This document shows, in pieces, positions 17,295 to 26,656 of a stretch of 64,000 bases of DNA. The DNA is from Pseudarthrobacter naphthalenicus. GTDB taxonomy: Bacteria > Actinomycetota > Actinomycetes > Actinomycetales > Micrococcaceae. Numbering within the stretch: the first letter of the stretch is position 1; every line of letters begins with the position of its first letter. The notes under the pieces were generated by a model. That model saw only the letters and a list, made by a program, of their open reading frames with translations, was not told the origin of the DNA and did not search any database. Where the stretch lies: NCBI RefSeq assembly GCF_029076445.1, contig NZ_JARESG010000017.1, forward strand, positions 34,761-98,760, read 5' to 3'. The translations under genes were made by a program, and so were the position numbers.

Positions 17295-17324
17295 GCCGCC
17301 GGGGCGGAGCCTCCGCTGAGCCGG

Positions 17325-17330
17325 TACCCT
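17325..17330 (+). promoter_or_regulatory. -10 box (TACCCT) of a leaderless miaB transcript
   Basis: TACCCT ends 6 nt before the miaB GTG; no ribosome-binding site lies between. Confidence 0.5.
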
Positions 17331-17336
17331 TAACAG

Positions 17337-18926
17337 GTGAGTTTGACCATTCCTTCCCCCGCATCCGGCACCGTCCCTTCCGCAGCCTCCGGCGCGCCGC
17401 ACGAAACAGGCGCAATGCCCGTTGCAGGCGCTCCGCAGCCGCGTACCTATCAGGTGCGCACCTTTGGCTGCCAGATGAACGTCCATGATTCGGAGCGGAT
17501 GGCCGGCATGCTCGAGGCGGCAGGCTACGTCGCCGCCCAAGGTGAGCAGGCCGACGTCGTCGTCTTCAACACCTGCGCGGTGCGTGAGAACGCGGACAAC
17601 AAGCTCTACGGCAACCTGGGCATGCTGGCGCCGGTGAAGGCCGCCAACCCGGGAATGCAGATCGCCGTCGGCGGCTGCCTGGCGCAGAAGGACCGCGAAG
17701 CCATCCTCAGGAAGGCTCCCTGGGTGGACGCCGTGTTCGGAACCCACAATGTGGGCGCGTTGCCGGCGCTGCTGGACCGGGCCCGGCATAACAACGAAGC
17801 CCAGTTGGAGATCCTCGAATCCCTGGACGTTTTCCCCTCCACCCTGCCCACCAAGCGGGACTCGGTCTACTCGGGATGGGTCTCCATCTCTGTGGGCTGC
17901 AACAACACCTGCACGTTCTGCATCGTTCCCGCCCTTCGCGGCAAGGAGAAGGACCGCCGCCCCGGCGACATCCTCGCTGAAATCCAGGCGCTCGTGGACG
18001 ATGGTGCGATCGAAGTCACCCTCCTCGGGCAAAACGTGAACTCCTATGGCGTGGAATTCGGCGACCGGCAGGCTTTCTCCAAACTCCTGCGCGCCTGCGG
18101 CGAAATCGAGGGCCTCGAGCGGGTCCGGTTCACCAGTCCGCACCCGGCTGCGTTCACCGACGACGTCATTGATGCCATGGCCGAGACCCCAAACGTTATG
18201 CCGCAGCTGCACATGCCGCTGCAGTCCGGATCGGACAAGGTCCTGAAAGACATGAAGCGGTCCTACCGGTCCACCAAGTTCCTTGGCATCCTGGACAAGG
18301 TGCGGGAGAAGATTCCGCACGCCGCCATCTCCACCGACATCATTGTGGGCTTCCCGGGGGAGACGGAGGAGGACTTCCAGGCCACCCTGGATGTGGTGGA
18401 GAAATCGCGTTTCGCCACTGCTTTCACATTCCAGTACTCCAAGCGGCCGGGCACCCCCGCGGCAGAGCTGCCCGATCAGCTGCCCAAGGCCGTGGTGCAG
18501 GAGCGCTTTGAACGACTGACCGCCCTGCAGGACAGGATTGCCGCAGAAGAAAATGCCAAGCAGCTGGGCCGGCGGGTGGAAGTCATGGTTACCGCCCAGT
18601 CCGGCCGGAAGTCTGAAGAGACGCACCGGCTCTCGGGCAGGTCCCGGGACCAGCGGCTGGTGCACTTCTCGGTTCCCGCTGGCGCCGAATCACCCCGCCC
18701 CGGTGACCTGGTCACCGTCACCATCACCGAGGCCGCCGCCTTCCACCTCGTCGCGGACACGGCACTGGAGGACTACAGCCTGCGGCGGTCCCGAGCCGGC
18801 GATGCCTGGGACCGGTCGCAAGCGGACTCCTGCGGCGCTCCCGTCCCGGGCGCCGGAGCCGGCGCGGGCGGTGCCCGGACCGGCGTCCTGCTGGGCATGC
18901 CGACCCTGCCGGTCCGGAGCCGCTGA
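17337..18926 (+). CDS. miaB: tRNA-2-methylthio-N6-dimethylallyladenosine synthase MiaB
   Basis: Radical SAM methylthiotransferase that adds a methylthio group to i6A37 of tRNAs. The N-terminal UPF0004 domain has its three Cys in [15 protein letters not shown] and VGGCLAQK; the radical SAM cluster is [13 protein letters not shown] domain follows ([20 protein letters not shown]). The 529-aa length includes an N-terminal extension of about 35 residues and a Gly/Ala-rich C-terminal tail of about 45 residues beyond the TRAM domain. miaA, which makes its substrate i6A37, starts 3 nt downstream. Confidence 0.97.
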   Translation: MSLTIPSPASGTVPSAASGAPHETGAMPVAGAPQPRTYQVRTFGCQMNVHDSERMAGMLEAAGYVAAQGEQADVVVFNTCAVRENADNKLYGNLGMLAPVKAANPGMQIAVGGCLAQKDREAILRKAPWVDAVFGTHNVGALPALLDRARHNNEAQLEILESLDVFPSTLPTKRDSVYSGWVSISVGCNNTCTFCIVPALRGKEKDRRPGDILAEIQALVDDGAIEVTLLGQNVNSYGVEFGDRQAFSKLLRACGEIEGLERVRFTSPHPAAFTDDVIDAMAETPNVMPQLHMPLQSGSDKVLKDMKRSYRSTKFLGILDKVREKIPHAAISTDIIVGFPGETEEDFQATLDVVEKSRFATAFTFQYSKRPGTPAAELPDQLPKAVVQERFERLTALQDRIAAEENAKQLGRRVEVMVTAQSGRKSEETHRLSGRSRDQRLVHFSVPAGAESPRPGDLVTVTITEAAAFHLVADTALEDYSLRRSRAGDAWDRSQADSCGAPVPGAGAGAGGARTGVLLGMPTLPVRSR

Positions 18927-18929
18927 CCG

Positions 18930-19886
18930 GTGGCCCGGCCTCCGGTCATCGCCGTCGTCGGTCCCACCGGCTCAGGCAAGTCCGATCTTGCGGTCAGCCT
19001 TGCACTCGAACTGGGTGGCGAGGTGATCAATGCCGACGCCATGCAGTTCTACCGCGGCATGGACATCGGCACGGCCAAGATCACCCTGGCCGAACGGCGC
19101 GGCGTGCCCCATCACCTGCTGGACACCCTGGACGTCACCGAGGAAGCCAGCGTTTCCGATTTCCAGCAGCAGGCACGGGAGGTCATCCGCGGCATTCACG
19201 CCCGCGGTAAGCGCGCCATCGTGGCGGGCGGGTCCGGCCTCTACGTGCGGGCTGTCCTGGACGTCCTTGAGTTCCCGGGGACCGACCCGGCAGTGCGCCG
19301 CACCCTGGAAGCCGAGCTCGAACAATCCGGACCCGAAGCCCTCCTTGCCCGGCTCCGGGACGTGGATCCCGTCTCCGCAGGCAGGGTCAGCGATGCCCGT
19401 CGCATCGTCAGGGCACTGGAGGTGCACCAGCTCACCGGCCGGCCCTTCAGCTCCTTTATGCCCCAGCGCGAGTACTTCCAGCCGGCCGTGCAGATCGGGC
19501 TGGCCGTGGACCGCGAAGCCCTCCGGGAACGGCTGGGCCTGCGGGTACACAGGATGGTTGACAACGGCCTGCTTGCGGAAGTGCGCCGACTCGATGCGGC
19601 CGGACTGCGCAGCGGCAAAACCGCGCCCCGGGCACTGGGCTATGCCCAGTTTTTAAAGGTGCTCGACGGCGCCGCAACCGTCGCCGAGGCAACTGAGGAC
19701 ACCATCGTGGCCACCCGGCAATTCGCCCGGCGCCAGCTCACCTGGTTCCGGGCGGATCCCCGCATCAGCTGGCTGGACTGGCATGCCCCGCACCTTGTGG
19801 CCCAGGCCGCCGCCCTGGCCGGCTCACCGCCGCCCTGGCCGGCTCACAGCCGGCCAGCTGACGCCGGCCCAGGACCGGCCACCTGA
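18930..19886 (+). CDS. miaA: tRNA dimethylallyltransferase MiaA
   Basis: Adds the dimethylallyl group to A37 of UNN-reading tRNAs. The 318-aa protein starts at a GTG right after miaB and shows the P-loop [41 protein letters not shown] and the LTGRPFSSF segment. Its last residues are odd: a 20-bp tandem duplication (units 19807-19826 and 19827-19846) shifts the frame, so a C-terminus that would have read [10 protein letters not shown] now runs on as [19 protein letters not shown]. The core enzyme is unaffected. Confidence 0.96.
   Translation: MARPPVIAVVGPTGSGKSDLAVSLALELGGEVINADAMQFYRGMDIGTAKITLAERRGVPHHLLDTLDVTEEASVSDFQQQAREVIRGIHARGKRAIVAGGSGLYVRAVLDVLEFPGTDPAVRRTLEAELEQSGPEALLARLRDVDPVSAGRVSDARRIVRALEVHQLTGRPFSSFMPQREYFQPAVQIGLAVDREALRERLGLRVHRMVDNGLLAEVRRLDAAGLRSGKTAPRALGYAQFLKVLDGAATVAEATEDTIVATRQFARRQLTWFRADPRISWLDWHAPHLVAQAAALAGSPPPWPAHSRPADAGPGPAT
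19807..19846 (+). repeat. 20-bp tandem duplication in the 3' end of miaA
   Basis: Two adjacent identical 20-bp copies, the second followed by one further matching base at 19847. Because 20 is not a multiple of 3, the same bases are read in two frames, first as LAGS and then as PWPAHS. Confidence 0.85.
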
Positions 19887-19941
19887 CGCCGGCACGCCTC
19901 CCGCCGTCGTCGGACGTTTTAGCCGATCCAGGCCGGGCCGG

Positions 19942-19947
19942 TAACCT
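19942..19947 (+). promoter_or_regulatory. -10 box (TAACCT) of a leaderless dapF transcript
   Basis: TAACCT ends 6 nt before the dapF ATG with no SD sequence. Confidence 0.5.
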
Positions 19948-19953
19948 TGGATC

Positions 19954-20898
19954 ATGGACGCAACCCCCGCAGAGACCACCGAGCCCGCCTACCGTCCGCT
20001 GGGCGGTCTTCGCTTCTCCAAGGGCCACGGTACGGGAAATGACTTTGTGCTCATCGCCGACCCTGACGGCGTCCACACCATTGACGCCGCGCAGGTTGCC
20101 GCGCTGTGCGACCGGCACCGCGGCATCGGCGGGGATGGCCTGATCAGGGCTGTTCCGTCCCGCTACCTGTCCGAGGGCCGCGAGTTGCTGCAAACCAGTC
20201 CCGAGGCGGAATGGTTCATGGACTACCGCAACGGAGACGGGTCCCTTTCAGAAATGTGTGGAAACGGCGTCCGCGTTTTTGTCCATTTCCTGCGCGCTGA
20301 AGGCCTGGTCAACCTGCCCGACGGCGGGTCGCTGACCGTTGGAACGCGCGGCGGGCCCAAGACCGTAGTCCGCACCGGCGACACGTACGCCGTGGATATG
20401 GGGCCGTGGGAGTTCATCTTCCCCGGGGAGGCGACCGCCAAAGCCATGGACTCCCTCGTGACGGCGGACGGGCTCGAAGTTCCCCGCCCGGCCCTGTCCG
20501 TCAGCATGGGCAATCCCCACACCGTGGTGGCCCTGGCGGAACTGTCCGAGCTTGAAGCCACCAGGCTCTTCACCGCACCGGTGGTGGATCCGCTGCCGGC
20601 CAACGGCACCAACGTCGAATTTGTGGTGCCCGCCGAGCCGCTGGTCCACGACGGGGTTGGCACTGTCACCATGCGTGTCCATGAACGGGGCGTCGGCGAA
20701 ACGCAGTCCTGCGGCACCGGCGCCTGCGCCGCAGCGGTGGCCACCAGGCACTGGGCAGGGGCCGAGGCGCCGGACTCCTGGCTGGTCAACGTGCCCGGCG
20801 GCGTCGTCGGCGTGAAGTTCTTCTCAGGCGCGGCAGGCCACGAGCACGTCGAACTCAGCGGCCCGGCAGTGATCGTGGCTAGCGGGACGCTTTCCTGA
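19954..20898 (+). CDS. dapF: Diaminopimelate epimerase DapF
   Basis: Converts LL- to meso-diaminopimelate for lysine and peptidoglycan. The two catalytic Cys lie in EMCGNGVRVF and TQSCGTGACAAAV; KGHGTGNDFVLI and SMGNPHTVV are also family motifs. At 314 aa it is slightly longer than the E. coli enzyme. Its last 20 bp overlap the 3' end of the convergent methyltransferase gene. Confidence 0.97.
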   Translation: MDATPAETTEPAYRPLGGLRFSKGHGTGNDFVLIADPDGVHTIDAAQVAALCDRHRGIGGDGLIRAVPSRYLSEGRELLQTSPEAEWFMDYRNGDGSLSEMCGNGVRVFVHFLRAEGLVNLPDGGSLTVGTRGGPKTVVRTGDTYAVDMGPWEFIFPGEATAKAMDSLVTADGLEVPRPALSVSMGNPHTVVALAELSELEATRLFTAPVVDPLPANGTNVEFVVPAEPLVHDGVGTVTMRVHERGVGETQSCGTGACAAAVATRHWAGAEAPDSWLVNVPGGVVGVKFFSGAAGHEHVELSGPAVIVASGTLS

Positions 20899-21493
20899 CC
20901 CGCAGGATCCGGAAGGATTTTGCCGTGCTTTCACGCGTGACGGTGAAGGTCTCGTCCAGCTCCGCGGACAGCCAGCGCTGGAGCGAGTCAGAGCCGAGGT
21001 TCTTCTGCACCACCAGCCACGCTGAGCCGCCGGGGGCCAGCCGGGGGAGCCACAGCCTGAGCAGGCCGTGCAGTTCATCTTTGCCGATCCGGATGGGCGG
21101 GTTGGACCAGATGGTGTCGAAGCGCAGGCCGGGATCCACCGCGTCCGGGGTGCTTGCCACGACATTGTCCAGGCCCAGCAGGGCAGCGTTTTCATTGGTC
21201 AGGGTGATGCAGCGCTCGTTGACATCCACGGCGTAAACCCGGGCATGGGGAGCCCGCAGGGCAAGCGTCAGCGCAATGGGTCCCCACCCGCAGCCGATGT
21301 CCAGCAGGTTCCCTGTGGGCGACGGCGCAGGAGCTTCAGCCAGGAGGACCGCCGTTCCCTTGTCAATCCCGTCCGGGCTGAAAATTCCTGCCGAGGTCTG
21401 CAGCGTGCGCTTTGCCCCGGCCAACTCCACCGTGAGGGGCTTGCGGGTGAACGGCCCGGCGGGCGATGCGCTGAAATAGTGTGCGGACTCCAT
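20879..21493 (-). CDS. Class I SAM-dependent methyltransferase (RsmC/MTS-like)
   Basis: A 204-aa protein resembling the methyltransferase-small domain of rRNA guanine methyltransferases. The SAM motif is LLDIGCGWGPIALTLA and the base-flipping motif SNPPIRIGKDE (NPP type). The start MESAHYFSASP at 21493 is chosen because this small-MTS family begins with H-Y-F-S and a TAATCT box sits 8 nt upstream; longer frames upstream lack homology. It is convergent with dapF, overlapping it by 20 bp. Substrate probably rRNA, unproven. Confidence 0.8.
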   Translation of the reverse strand: MESAHYFSASPAGPFTRKPLTVELAGAKRTLQTSAGIFSPDGIDKGTAVLLAEAPAPSPTGNLLDIGCGWGPIALTLALRAPHARVYAVDVNERCITLTNENAALLGLDNVVASTPDAVDPGLRFDTIWSNPPIRIGKDELHGLLRLWLPRLAPGGSAWLVVQKNLGSDSLQRWLSAELDETFTVTRESTAKSFRILRVRKASR

Positions 21494-21501
21494 AACTGGC
21501 C

Positions 21502-21507
21502 AGATTA
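21502..21507 (-). promoter_or_regulatory. -10 box (TAATCT) before the methyltransferase gene
   Basis: On the minus strand TAATCT is followed by 8 nt and the ATG at 21493; it lies about 58 bp from a divergent TAATCT box that reads toward hflX. Confidence 0.45.
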
Positions 21508-21565
21508 GTGGGCGATGCTGGACAAAGCGAAACGTACCGGGGAAAATCGCGGCCACCCCTTCTGC

Positions 21566-21571
21566 TAATCT
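21566..21571 (+). promoter_or_regulatory. -10 box (TAATCT) of the hflX leader transcript
   Basis: TAATCT lies 7 nt before a 6-codon ORF. If used, the hflX mRNA has a leader of about 375 nt that begins with this small ORF. Confidence 0.45.
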
Positions 21572-21578
21572 TGAACCC

Positions 21579-21599
21579 ATGTTCCTGATCTTCGAGTAG
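21579..21599 (+). CDS. Candidate leaderless 6-codon leader ORF upstream of hflX
   Basis: ATG TTC CTG ATC TTC GAG TAG, encoding MFLIFE, starts exactly 7 nt after a TAATCT box, the arrangement of leaderless genes in this window. HflX rescues stalled ribosomes and is drug-inducible in several bacteria, so a tiny translated leader before it could sense translation inhibitors. The peptide is too short for homology; the case rests on position only. Confidence 0.35.
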   Translation: MFLIFE

Positions 21600-21952
21600 C
21601 CGGCACGGGTCTGCGCTGTCCATAGCCGCCCGTCCCCAAGCCAGTGCCCCACAGCGACGCAGGTATCAGCCTTCCGTTTGTGCGCCACAGGGCAGGTCTT
21701 CCGTACCTGCCCTGCCGCAGGGCCAGACTCGAGTGATCAGCCCCGTGCCGGTCCCTGTTCTGACATTGCCTGCGCCACTTCCCTCACCCGTGCATCAGCA
21801 ATGATGTGACCACCTCCGCGACGCCGCTTCAACCAGGCCGTGGAGCAGACCAGGAGGCCAGGATGACTGCAAGCCGTCAGCCCAGCGCGAATACTTCACC
21901 AGAGACCAACAAACGGCACTATTCTGAAATTGCCGACCCTTCAAAGGAGAAC
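21600..21952 (+). other. Long 5' leader of hflX with hairpin
   Basis: 353 nt with no credible gene other than the unsupported N-terminal extension of hflX. It contains a perfect hairpin at 21688-21714 (10-bp stem CAGGGCAGGT/ACCTGCCCTG, 7-nt loop) not followed by a T-run. TATTCT at about 21920 is a possible second -10 box near the gene. The remainder shows no recognisable element. Confidence 0.4.
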
Positions 21953-23518
21953 ATGACCAGCCAGCCCAACACCGGTTCCGATCCAGCAGCCCAGGATATG
22001 AGTCCTGAGGAAATCCAAGCTGTCATCGACCGGATTCTCGCCAAGGATGTCCCGGCCAGGAACGTCAAAGCCACCGACGGCGAGAAGGCCGTGCTTGGCA
22101 GGGCCCAGGCCATTTCCCGCCAGGAAGACGAACACACAAGCTACGACGGCGACCAGCAGGATCTCGACGAACGCCGCGCGCTGCGGCGCGTGGCCGGCCT
22201 CTCCACCGAACTCGAAGACGTCACCGAAGTCGAATACCGGCAGCTGCGGCTCGAAAGGGTGGTGCTGGCCGGGCTTTGGTCCGAAGGCACCCTGGCGGAC
22301 GCCGAGAATTCCCTCCGCGAGCTCGCGGCTCTCGCCGAGACTGCAGGTTCGGAAGTCCTTGACGGGTTGGTGCAGCGCCGCGCCAAGCCGGACCCGGGCA
22401 CGTTCCTGGGTTCCGGCAAGGCACAGGAGCTCAAGGACATCGTTATGGCCACCGGCGCGGACACCGTGGTGGTCGACGCCGAACTGGCGCCGTCCCAGCG
22501 GCGTAGCCTGGAGGACATCGTCAAGGTCAAGGTCATTGACCGCACGGCCCTGATCCTGGATATCTTCGCCCAGCACGCCAAGAGCCGTGAAGGCAAGGCC
22601 CAGGTTGAGCTGGCACAGCTGGAATACCTCCTGCCGCGCCTGCGTGGCTGGGGTGAATCGATGTCCCGGCAGGCGGGTGGCCAGGTGGGTGGTGCCGGTG
22701 CCGGCATGGGCTCGCGCGGACCCGGTGAAACCAAGATTGAGCTGGACCGCCGCCGGATCCGCACGCGCATGGCCAAGCTGCGGCGCGAGATCGCCGCCAT
22801 GAAGCCGGCACGGGAAACCAAGCGGGCCAACCGCCGTCGTAATTCTGTGCCTTCCGTGGCGATCGCAGGATACACCAACGCCGGAAAGTCATCCCTGCTC
22901 AACAGGCTCACGGACGCCGGCGTGCTGGTGGAGAATGCCCTGTTCGCCACCCTGGATCCCACTGTGCGGAAGGCTGAGACCTCCGACGGGCTGGGTTACA
23001 CGCTGGCGGACACCGTGGGCTTCGTCCGGTCCCTGCCCACCCAGCTGGTGGAGGCGTTCCGCTCCACGCTGGAGGAAGTGGCCGACTCCGATCTGATCCT
23101 GCATGTGGTGGATGTGTCGCACCCGGATCCTGAAGGCCAAATAGCTGCCGTCCGCAAGGTATTCAGCGAGGTGGACGCCCGGAAGGTGCCCGAGATCATC
23201 GTGCTCAACAAAGCCGATGCCGCGGACCCGTTTGTGGTGGAGCGCCTCAAGCAGCGCGAGCCCCGCCACGTGGTGGTGTCCGCACGGACCGGCCAGGGGA
23301 TTGCCGAACTCCTCAAGGCCATCAGTGACGGCATTCCCCGGCCAAGCGTCAAACTGGAGCTGCTGATCCCGTACGACCGGGGTGACCTCATCAGCAAGCT
23401 GCACGAGACTGATGCCGAGATCCTCAGCCTGGATCACGGCGAACACGGCACACGCGTGCTGGTCATGGTCCGGGAAGGCCTGGCGGCTGAACTGGAACCG
23501 TTTATCAACCATGACTGA
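21953..23518 (+). CDS. hflX: GTPase HflX
   Basis: Ribosome-associated GTPase that splits stalled or idle 70S ribosomes. I start at ATG 21953 (521 aa) because AAAGGAGA lies 7 nt before it; frames extending to 21806 have no homology. The N-terminal HflX domain includes PDPGTFLGSGKAQEL and ELAPSQRRSLED; the Gly-rich linker GGAGAGMGSRGPGETKIE precedes the G domain with G1 GYTNAGKSS, G3 DTVGF and G4 NKAD. The stop overlaps the start of the downstream helicase gene by 8 bp. The long structured leader suggests post-transcriptional control. Confidence 0.96.
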   Translation: MTSQPNTGSDPAAQDMSPEEIQAVIDRILAKDVPARNVKATDGEKAVLGRAQAISRQEDEHTSYDGDQQDLDERRALRRVAGLSTELEDVTEVEYRQLRLERVVLAGLWSEGTLADAENSLRELAALAETAGSEVLDGLVQRRAKPDPGTFLGSGKAQELKDIVMATGADTVVVDAELAPSQRRSLEDIVKVKVIDRTALILDIFAQHAKSREGKAQVELAQLEYLLPRLRGWGESMSRQAGGQVGGAGAGMGSRGPGETKIELDRRRIRTRMAKLRREIAAMKPARETKRANRRRNSVPSVAIAGYTNAGKSSLLNRLTDAGVLVENALFATLDPTVRKAETSDGLGYTLADTVGFVRSLPTQLVEAFRSTLEEVADSDLILHVVDVSHPDPEGQIAAVRKVFSEVDARKVPEIIVLNKADAADPFVVERLKQREPRHVVVSARTGQGIAELLKAISDGIPRPSVKLELLIPYDRGDLISKLHETDAEILSLDHGEHGTRVLVMVREGLAAELEPFINHD

Positions 23519-25568
23519 GCTCGTGGCAGGGGAAATTTCCGGTACGGCCGGCGAGCAGTTCGTCCTCGAACTGCTCGACCGTGCCGTCGCCGGAATGGGT
23601 GGCCAGAGCCGGGCCGGTCAGCACGAAATGGCCCGGCAGGTGGCGAAAGCCATCGAAACCGGCGATCACCTCCTGGTTCAGGCCGGCACCGGCACGGGAA
23701 AGTCCCTGGCCTATCTGATTCCCCTTATTGCGCATTCCCTCGTCAGCGACAAGCCCACGCTGGTTTCCACTGCAACCCTGGCCCTGCAAACCCAGATCGT
23801 GGGCCGGGATCTGCCCCGGCTGCTGAAAACCATTACCCCGGCCCTGGACCGCCCCGTCAAGGTGGCACTGGTCAAGGGCCGCTCCAACTACGTCTGCCGG
23901 CACAAACTCGAAGGCGGGTTCCCGTCCGAGGAGCCTGCCGAGGGTCAGCTGTTCTCCCTCGGCGAAGACACCAGTGTGCCGCATTTCGCCGCCGCCCTCG
24001 GCGGACCGTCGTCGCAGCTGGGCAAGGAAGTGGTGCGGCTGCGCGAGTGGGCGGAAAAAACCACCACCGGAGACCGGGACGAGCTCCTTCCCGGCGTCAC
24101 GGACCGGGCCTGGCGGCAGGTCTCGGTAACCTCGATGGAATGCCTGGGCGCGCAGAAGTGCCCCATGGCGGCCGAGTGTTTCAGCGAACTGGCCCGCCAC
24201 GATGCCGCCGAGGCTGACGTCGTGGTCACCAACCACGCCATGCTGGCCGTCAGCGCGTTCGAGGGCCTGGCCGTGCTGCCCGAATACGACGTTGTGGTGG
24301 TGGATGAGGCCCACGAGCTCCAGGACAGGGTGACCGGTGCCGTGTCCGGCCAGCTTTCCGTGGCCATGGTCCACGCCGCGGCGGCCGGCGCCCGGAAGCA
24401 CACCGCCATCACGGTTGACGCCCTCAATGCTGCCGCCGCCAACCTCGAACTTGCGCTGGCCGGGGTTCCGAACGGGCTCCTTCCCAATGGCCTCAATGAC
24501 GAACAGCTGGACTGTGTGGATCAGCTGCGGGAGGCCTGCCGGGCAGCCCTGTCAGATTCCAAAGGTGACGGCAGCCAAACGGCCGACGGCGGGCGGCAGC
24601 TTGCCCGCTCGCGGCTGATGCTGATCCTTGAACTGTGTGAACGCCTCCTGATTGCCCGCGAGAACCGTGAAGTGGTCTGGTTTTCCCGCGCCAGTTCCTT
24701 CGATCCACAGCAGGGTTATTCGCAGCCGGACGAGACGGCGCCGGCATTGATCAACATCGCGCCGCTCAGTGTTGCCGGGAAGTTGCGGGAGGGGCTGTTC
24801 GCCGGCCACACCGTGGTGCTCACATCGGCGACCCTGGCCATCGGCTCAGCCTTCGAACCGGCCGCGGGAGGCCTGGGCCTGGTAGGGGAGGGCGCACCGA
24901 GCTGGACCGGCATCGACGTCGGCTCGCCCTTCGACTACCCCAAGCAGGGAATCCTCTACGTCGCCGGACATCTGCCCAAGCCCGGCCGCGGCGCGTCACC
25001 GGAGTCACTGGACGAGCTGGAGGCCCTGATCCGGGCCTCAGGCGGCGGTGCCCTGTGCCTCTTCTCATCGCGCCGTGCAGCCGAAGAGGCGGCGGAAGCG
25101 ATGCGCCCGCGGCTCGGCCTGAGCATTCTCTGCCAGGGCGATTCCACCATGACGGCGCTCGTGAAGCAGTTCGCTGATGAGCCCGACACCTGCCTCTTCG
25201 GCACCATGTCCCTGTGGCAGGGGGTTGACGTTCCCGGCGGGTCGTGCCGGCTGGTGGTGATCGACCGCATTCCGTTCCCGCGGCCTGACGATCCACTCAT
25301 GACGGCCCGGTCCCGCGCCGTGGCCCAGGCCGGTGGCAACGGTTTTATGGCGGTCTCAGCCACGCACGCAGCTATCCGCCTCGCCCAGGGCGCAGGCCGG
25401 CTGATCCGTTCGACGGGGGACAAGGGCGTCGTGGCCGTACTGGATTCGCGTCTTGCCACGGAACGCTACGCCGGCTTCCTTCGTGCTGCGCTCCCGCCGT
25501 TCTGGCCCACGACAGACCGCAAGACAGCTTTTGCAGCCCTTGAGCGGCTGGCGGGCAAAGGCGCCTGA
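23511..25568 (+). CDS. DinG/XPD-type ATP-dependent helicase
   Basis: A 685-aa superfamily 2 helicase. Walker A is GTGTGKSLAYL, the DEAH box is VVVDEAHEL, and four Cys positioned as in iron-sulfur XPD/DinG helicases occur in SNYVCRHK and CLGAQKCPMAAEC. The C-terminal motifs are GTMSLWQGVDVPG and QGAGRLIRS. Its ATG sits inside the hflX 3' end, so it is coupled to hflX. It probably unwinds DNA forks or R-loops; no LexA box is seen directly before it. Confidence 0.93.
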   Translation: MTELVAGEISGTAGEQFVLELLDRAVAGMGGQSRAGQHEMARQVAKAIETGDHLLVQAGTGTGKSLAYLIPLIAHSLVSDKPTLVSTATLALQTQIVGRDLPRLLKTITPALDRPVKVALVKGRSNYVCRHKLEGGFPSEEPAEGQLFSLGEDTSVPHFAAALGGPSSQLGKEVVRLREWAEKTTTGDRDELLPGVTDRAWRQVSVTSMECLGAQKCPMAAECFSELARHDAAEADVVVTNHAMLAVSAFEGLAVLPEYDVVVVDEAHELQDRVTGAVSGQLSVAMVHAAAAGARKHTAITVDALNAAAANLELALAGVPNGLLPNGLNDEQLDCVDQLREACRAALSDSKGDGSQTADGGRQLARSRLMLILELCERLLIARENREVVWFSRASSFDPQQGYSQPDETAPALINIAPLSVAGKLREGLFAGHTVVLTSATLAIGSAFEPAAGGLGLVGEGAPSWTGIDVGSPFDYPKQGILYVAGHLPKPGRGASPESLDELEALIRASGGGALCLFSSRRAAEEAAEAMRPRLGLSILCQGDSTMTALVKQFADEPDTCLFGTMSLWQGVDVPGGSCRLVVIDRIPFPRPDDPLMTARSRAVAQAGGNGFMAVSATHAAIRLAQGAGRLIRSTGDKGVVAVLDSRLATERYAGFLRAALPPFWPTTDRKTAFAALERLAGKGA

Positions 25569-25570
25569 GG

Positions 25571-26317
25571 CTACAGCGATCGAAGGACCGAGACCACTTT
25601 TCCCATGATGGTGGCGTGGTCCCCGAGAATCGGCTCGTACTGCGTGTTCTGGGGCAGGAGCCAGGTGTGGCCATCACGCTGCCGGAAGGTCTTGACGGTG
25701 GCTTCATCGTCCAACAGCGCCGCCACAATGTCTCCGTTTGCGGCGTCGGCCTGCCGTCGGACTACCACCCAGTCGCCGTCGCAGATGGCGGCGTCCACCA
25801 TGGAGTCGCCGGCGACCCGCAGCATGAACAGCTCACCCTGCCCCACCAGCTGACGGGGAAGCGGCATAACGTCCTCCACCACCTGGTCCGCGAGGATCGG
25901 TCCACCGGCCGCGATGCGCCCAACCAGCGGCACCATGGCGGTGTCCATGGCGGTGGGAAGTTCGGTGACTGTGCCGCCGGGGCCGTGCAGGGACGCGGGT
26001 TTGGCCGAAGCGCCGCTTTTGCCGGTTCCGCCGTCCAGTGTCAGGGGCATCAGAACTTCCATGGCGCGCGGCCGTTTGGGGTCCCGGCGGAGGTAACCCA
26101 GCTTTTCGAGTTGCGAAAGCTGGTGGGTGACGCTTGAAAGGCTGGCCAGCCCCACGGTGTCGCCAATTTCCCGCATGGACGGCGGGTAGCCGTTGTCATT
26201 CACGGAACGCTGGATGGTTTCGAGGATCTTCTTCTGGCGGGCAGTGAGCCCCTTGGGGGTTCTCTGGGGCTGGCGGCCCTGGGGAGTCGCCTTGCCCTCG
26301 GCGGCTGGTGCTGCCAT
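25571..26317 (-). CDS. lexA: SOS repressor LexA
   Basis: Autoproteolytic repressor of the SOS regulon. The ATG at 26317 gives 248 aa; a TTG 9 nt upstream is a less likely start. Residues 1-20 are an Ala/Pro-rich extension, the winged helix follows ([33 protein letters not shown]), and the peptidase domain carries the Ala137-Gly138 cleavage site in RIAAGGPIL, the nucleophile Ser172 in AGDSM and the general base Lys209 in EATVK. It is divergent from the LysM gene, with LexA boxes in the 339-bp gap. Confidence 0.98.
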   Translation of the reverse strand: MAAPAAEGKATPQGRQPQRTPKGLTARQKKILETIQRSVNDNGYPPSMREIGDTVGLASLSSVTHQLSQLEKLGYLRRDPKRPRAMEVLMPLTLDGGTGKSGASAKPASLHGPGGTVTELPTAMDTAMVPLVGRIAAGGPILADQVVEDVMPLPRQLVGQGELFMLRVAGDSMVDAAICDGDWVVVRRQADAANGDIVAALLDDEATVKTFRQRDGHTWLLPQNTQYEPILGDHATIMGKVVSVLRSL

Positions 26318-26463
26318 GTTCGCCAATGCCTTTCGGTTGTCCCGGTTCCGGTCCGGCGTTTACGTGCCGGAAGGCCCGGGCTGCTTTGAATGTCAGACCC
26401 TGCTGGTCAACTACTGGAGTGGTTGATTCTTGACTCAAACGTAGGCCAGCCACAGGGCTTTTT

Positions 26464-26477
26464 CAAACATTTGTTCT
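26464..26477. promoter_or_regulatory. Weak LexA box on the lexA side
   Basis: CAAACATTTGTTCT has the ACAT..GTTC spacing of a LexA site with one weak half, about 147 bp upstream of lexA. It probably mediates autoregulation. Confidence 0.45.
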
Positions 26478-26528
26478 AGCGAGTCTCGACAATGTTCGTT
26501 GATAAGTGCTAAAACTGAAGAAGCAAAG

Positions 26529-26546
26529 TTCGAATATGTGTTCTAC
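26529..26546. promoter_or_regulatory. LexA box on the LysM-gene side
   Basis: The core CGAATATGTGTTCT (26531-26544) closely matches the recA box CGAATATCTGTTCG. A further half-site, TTCGAATATC, follows at 26561-26570. The gap 26318-26656 otherwise shows no gene. Confidence 0.7.
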
Positions 26547-26656
26547 TCGTTGCCAGTGGATTCGAATATCCGCCCCACACTGAGGCTTGGCGTCAGTGCA
26601 TGGGCAACGTGGAGGCCACGCCGGGCAGCACAGTATGGTCCAGGAGGGCTCATCTC

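Noticed and set aside
19807..19846. Programmed frameshift in miaA
   Set aside because: The dual-frame reading is explained by a simple tandem duplication; no slippery sequence is present and the core enzyme is upstream.
21689..21714. Intrinsic terminator for the hflX leader
   Set aside because: The hairpin is stable but is followed by CCGCAGGG rather than a T-run; kept only as an attenuator candidate.
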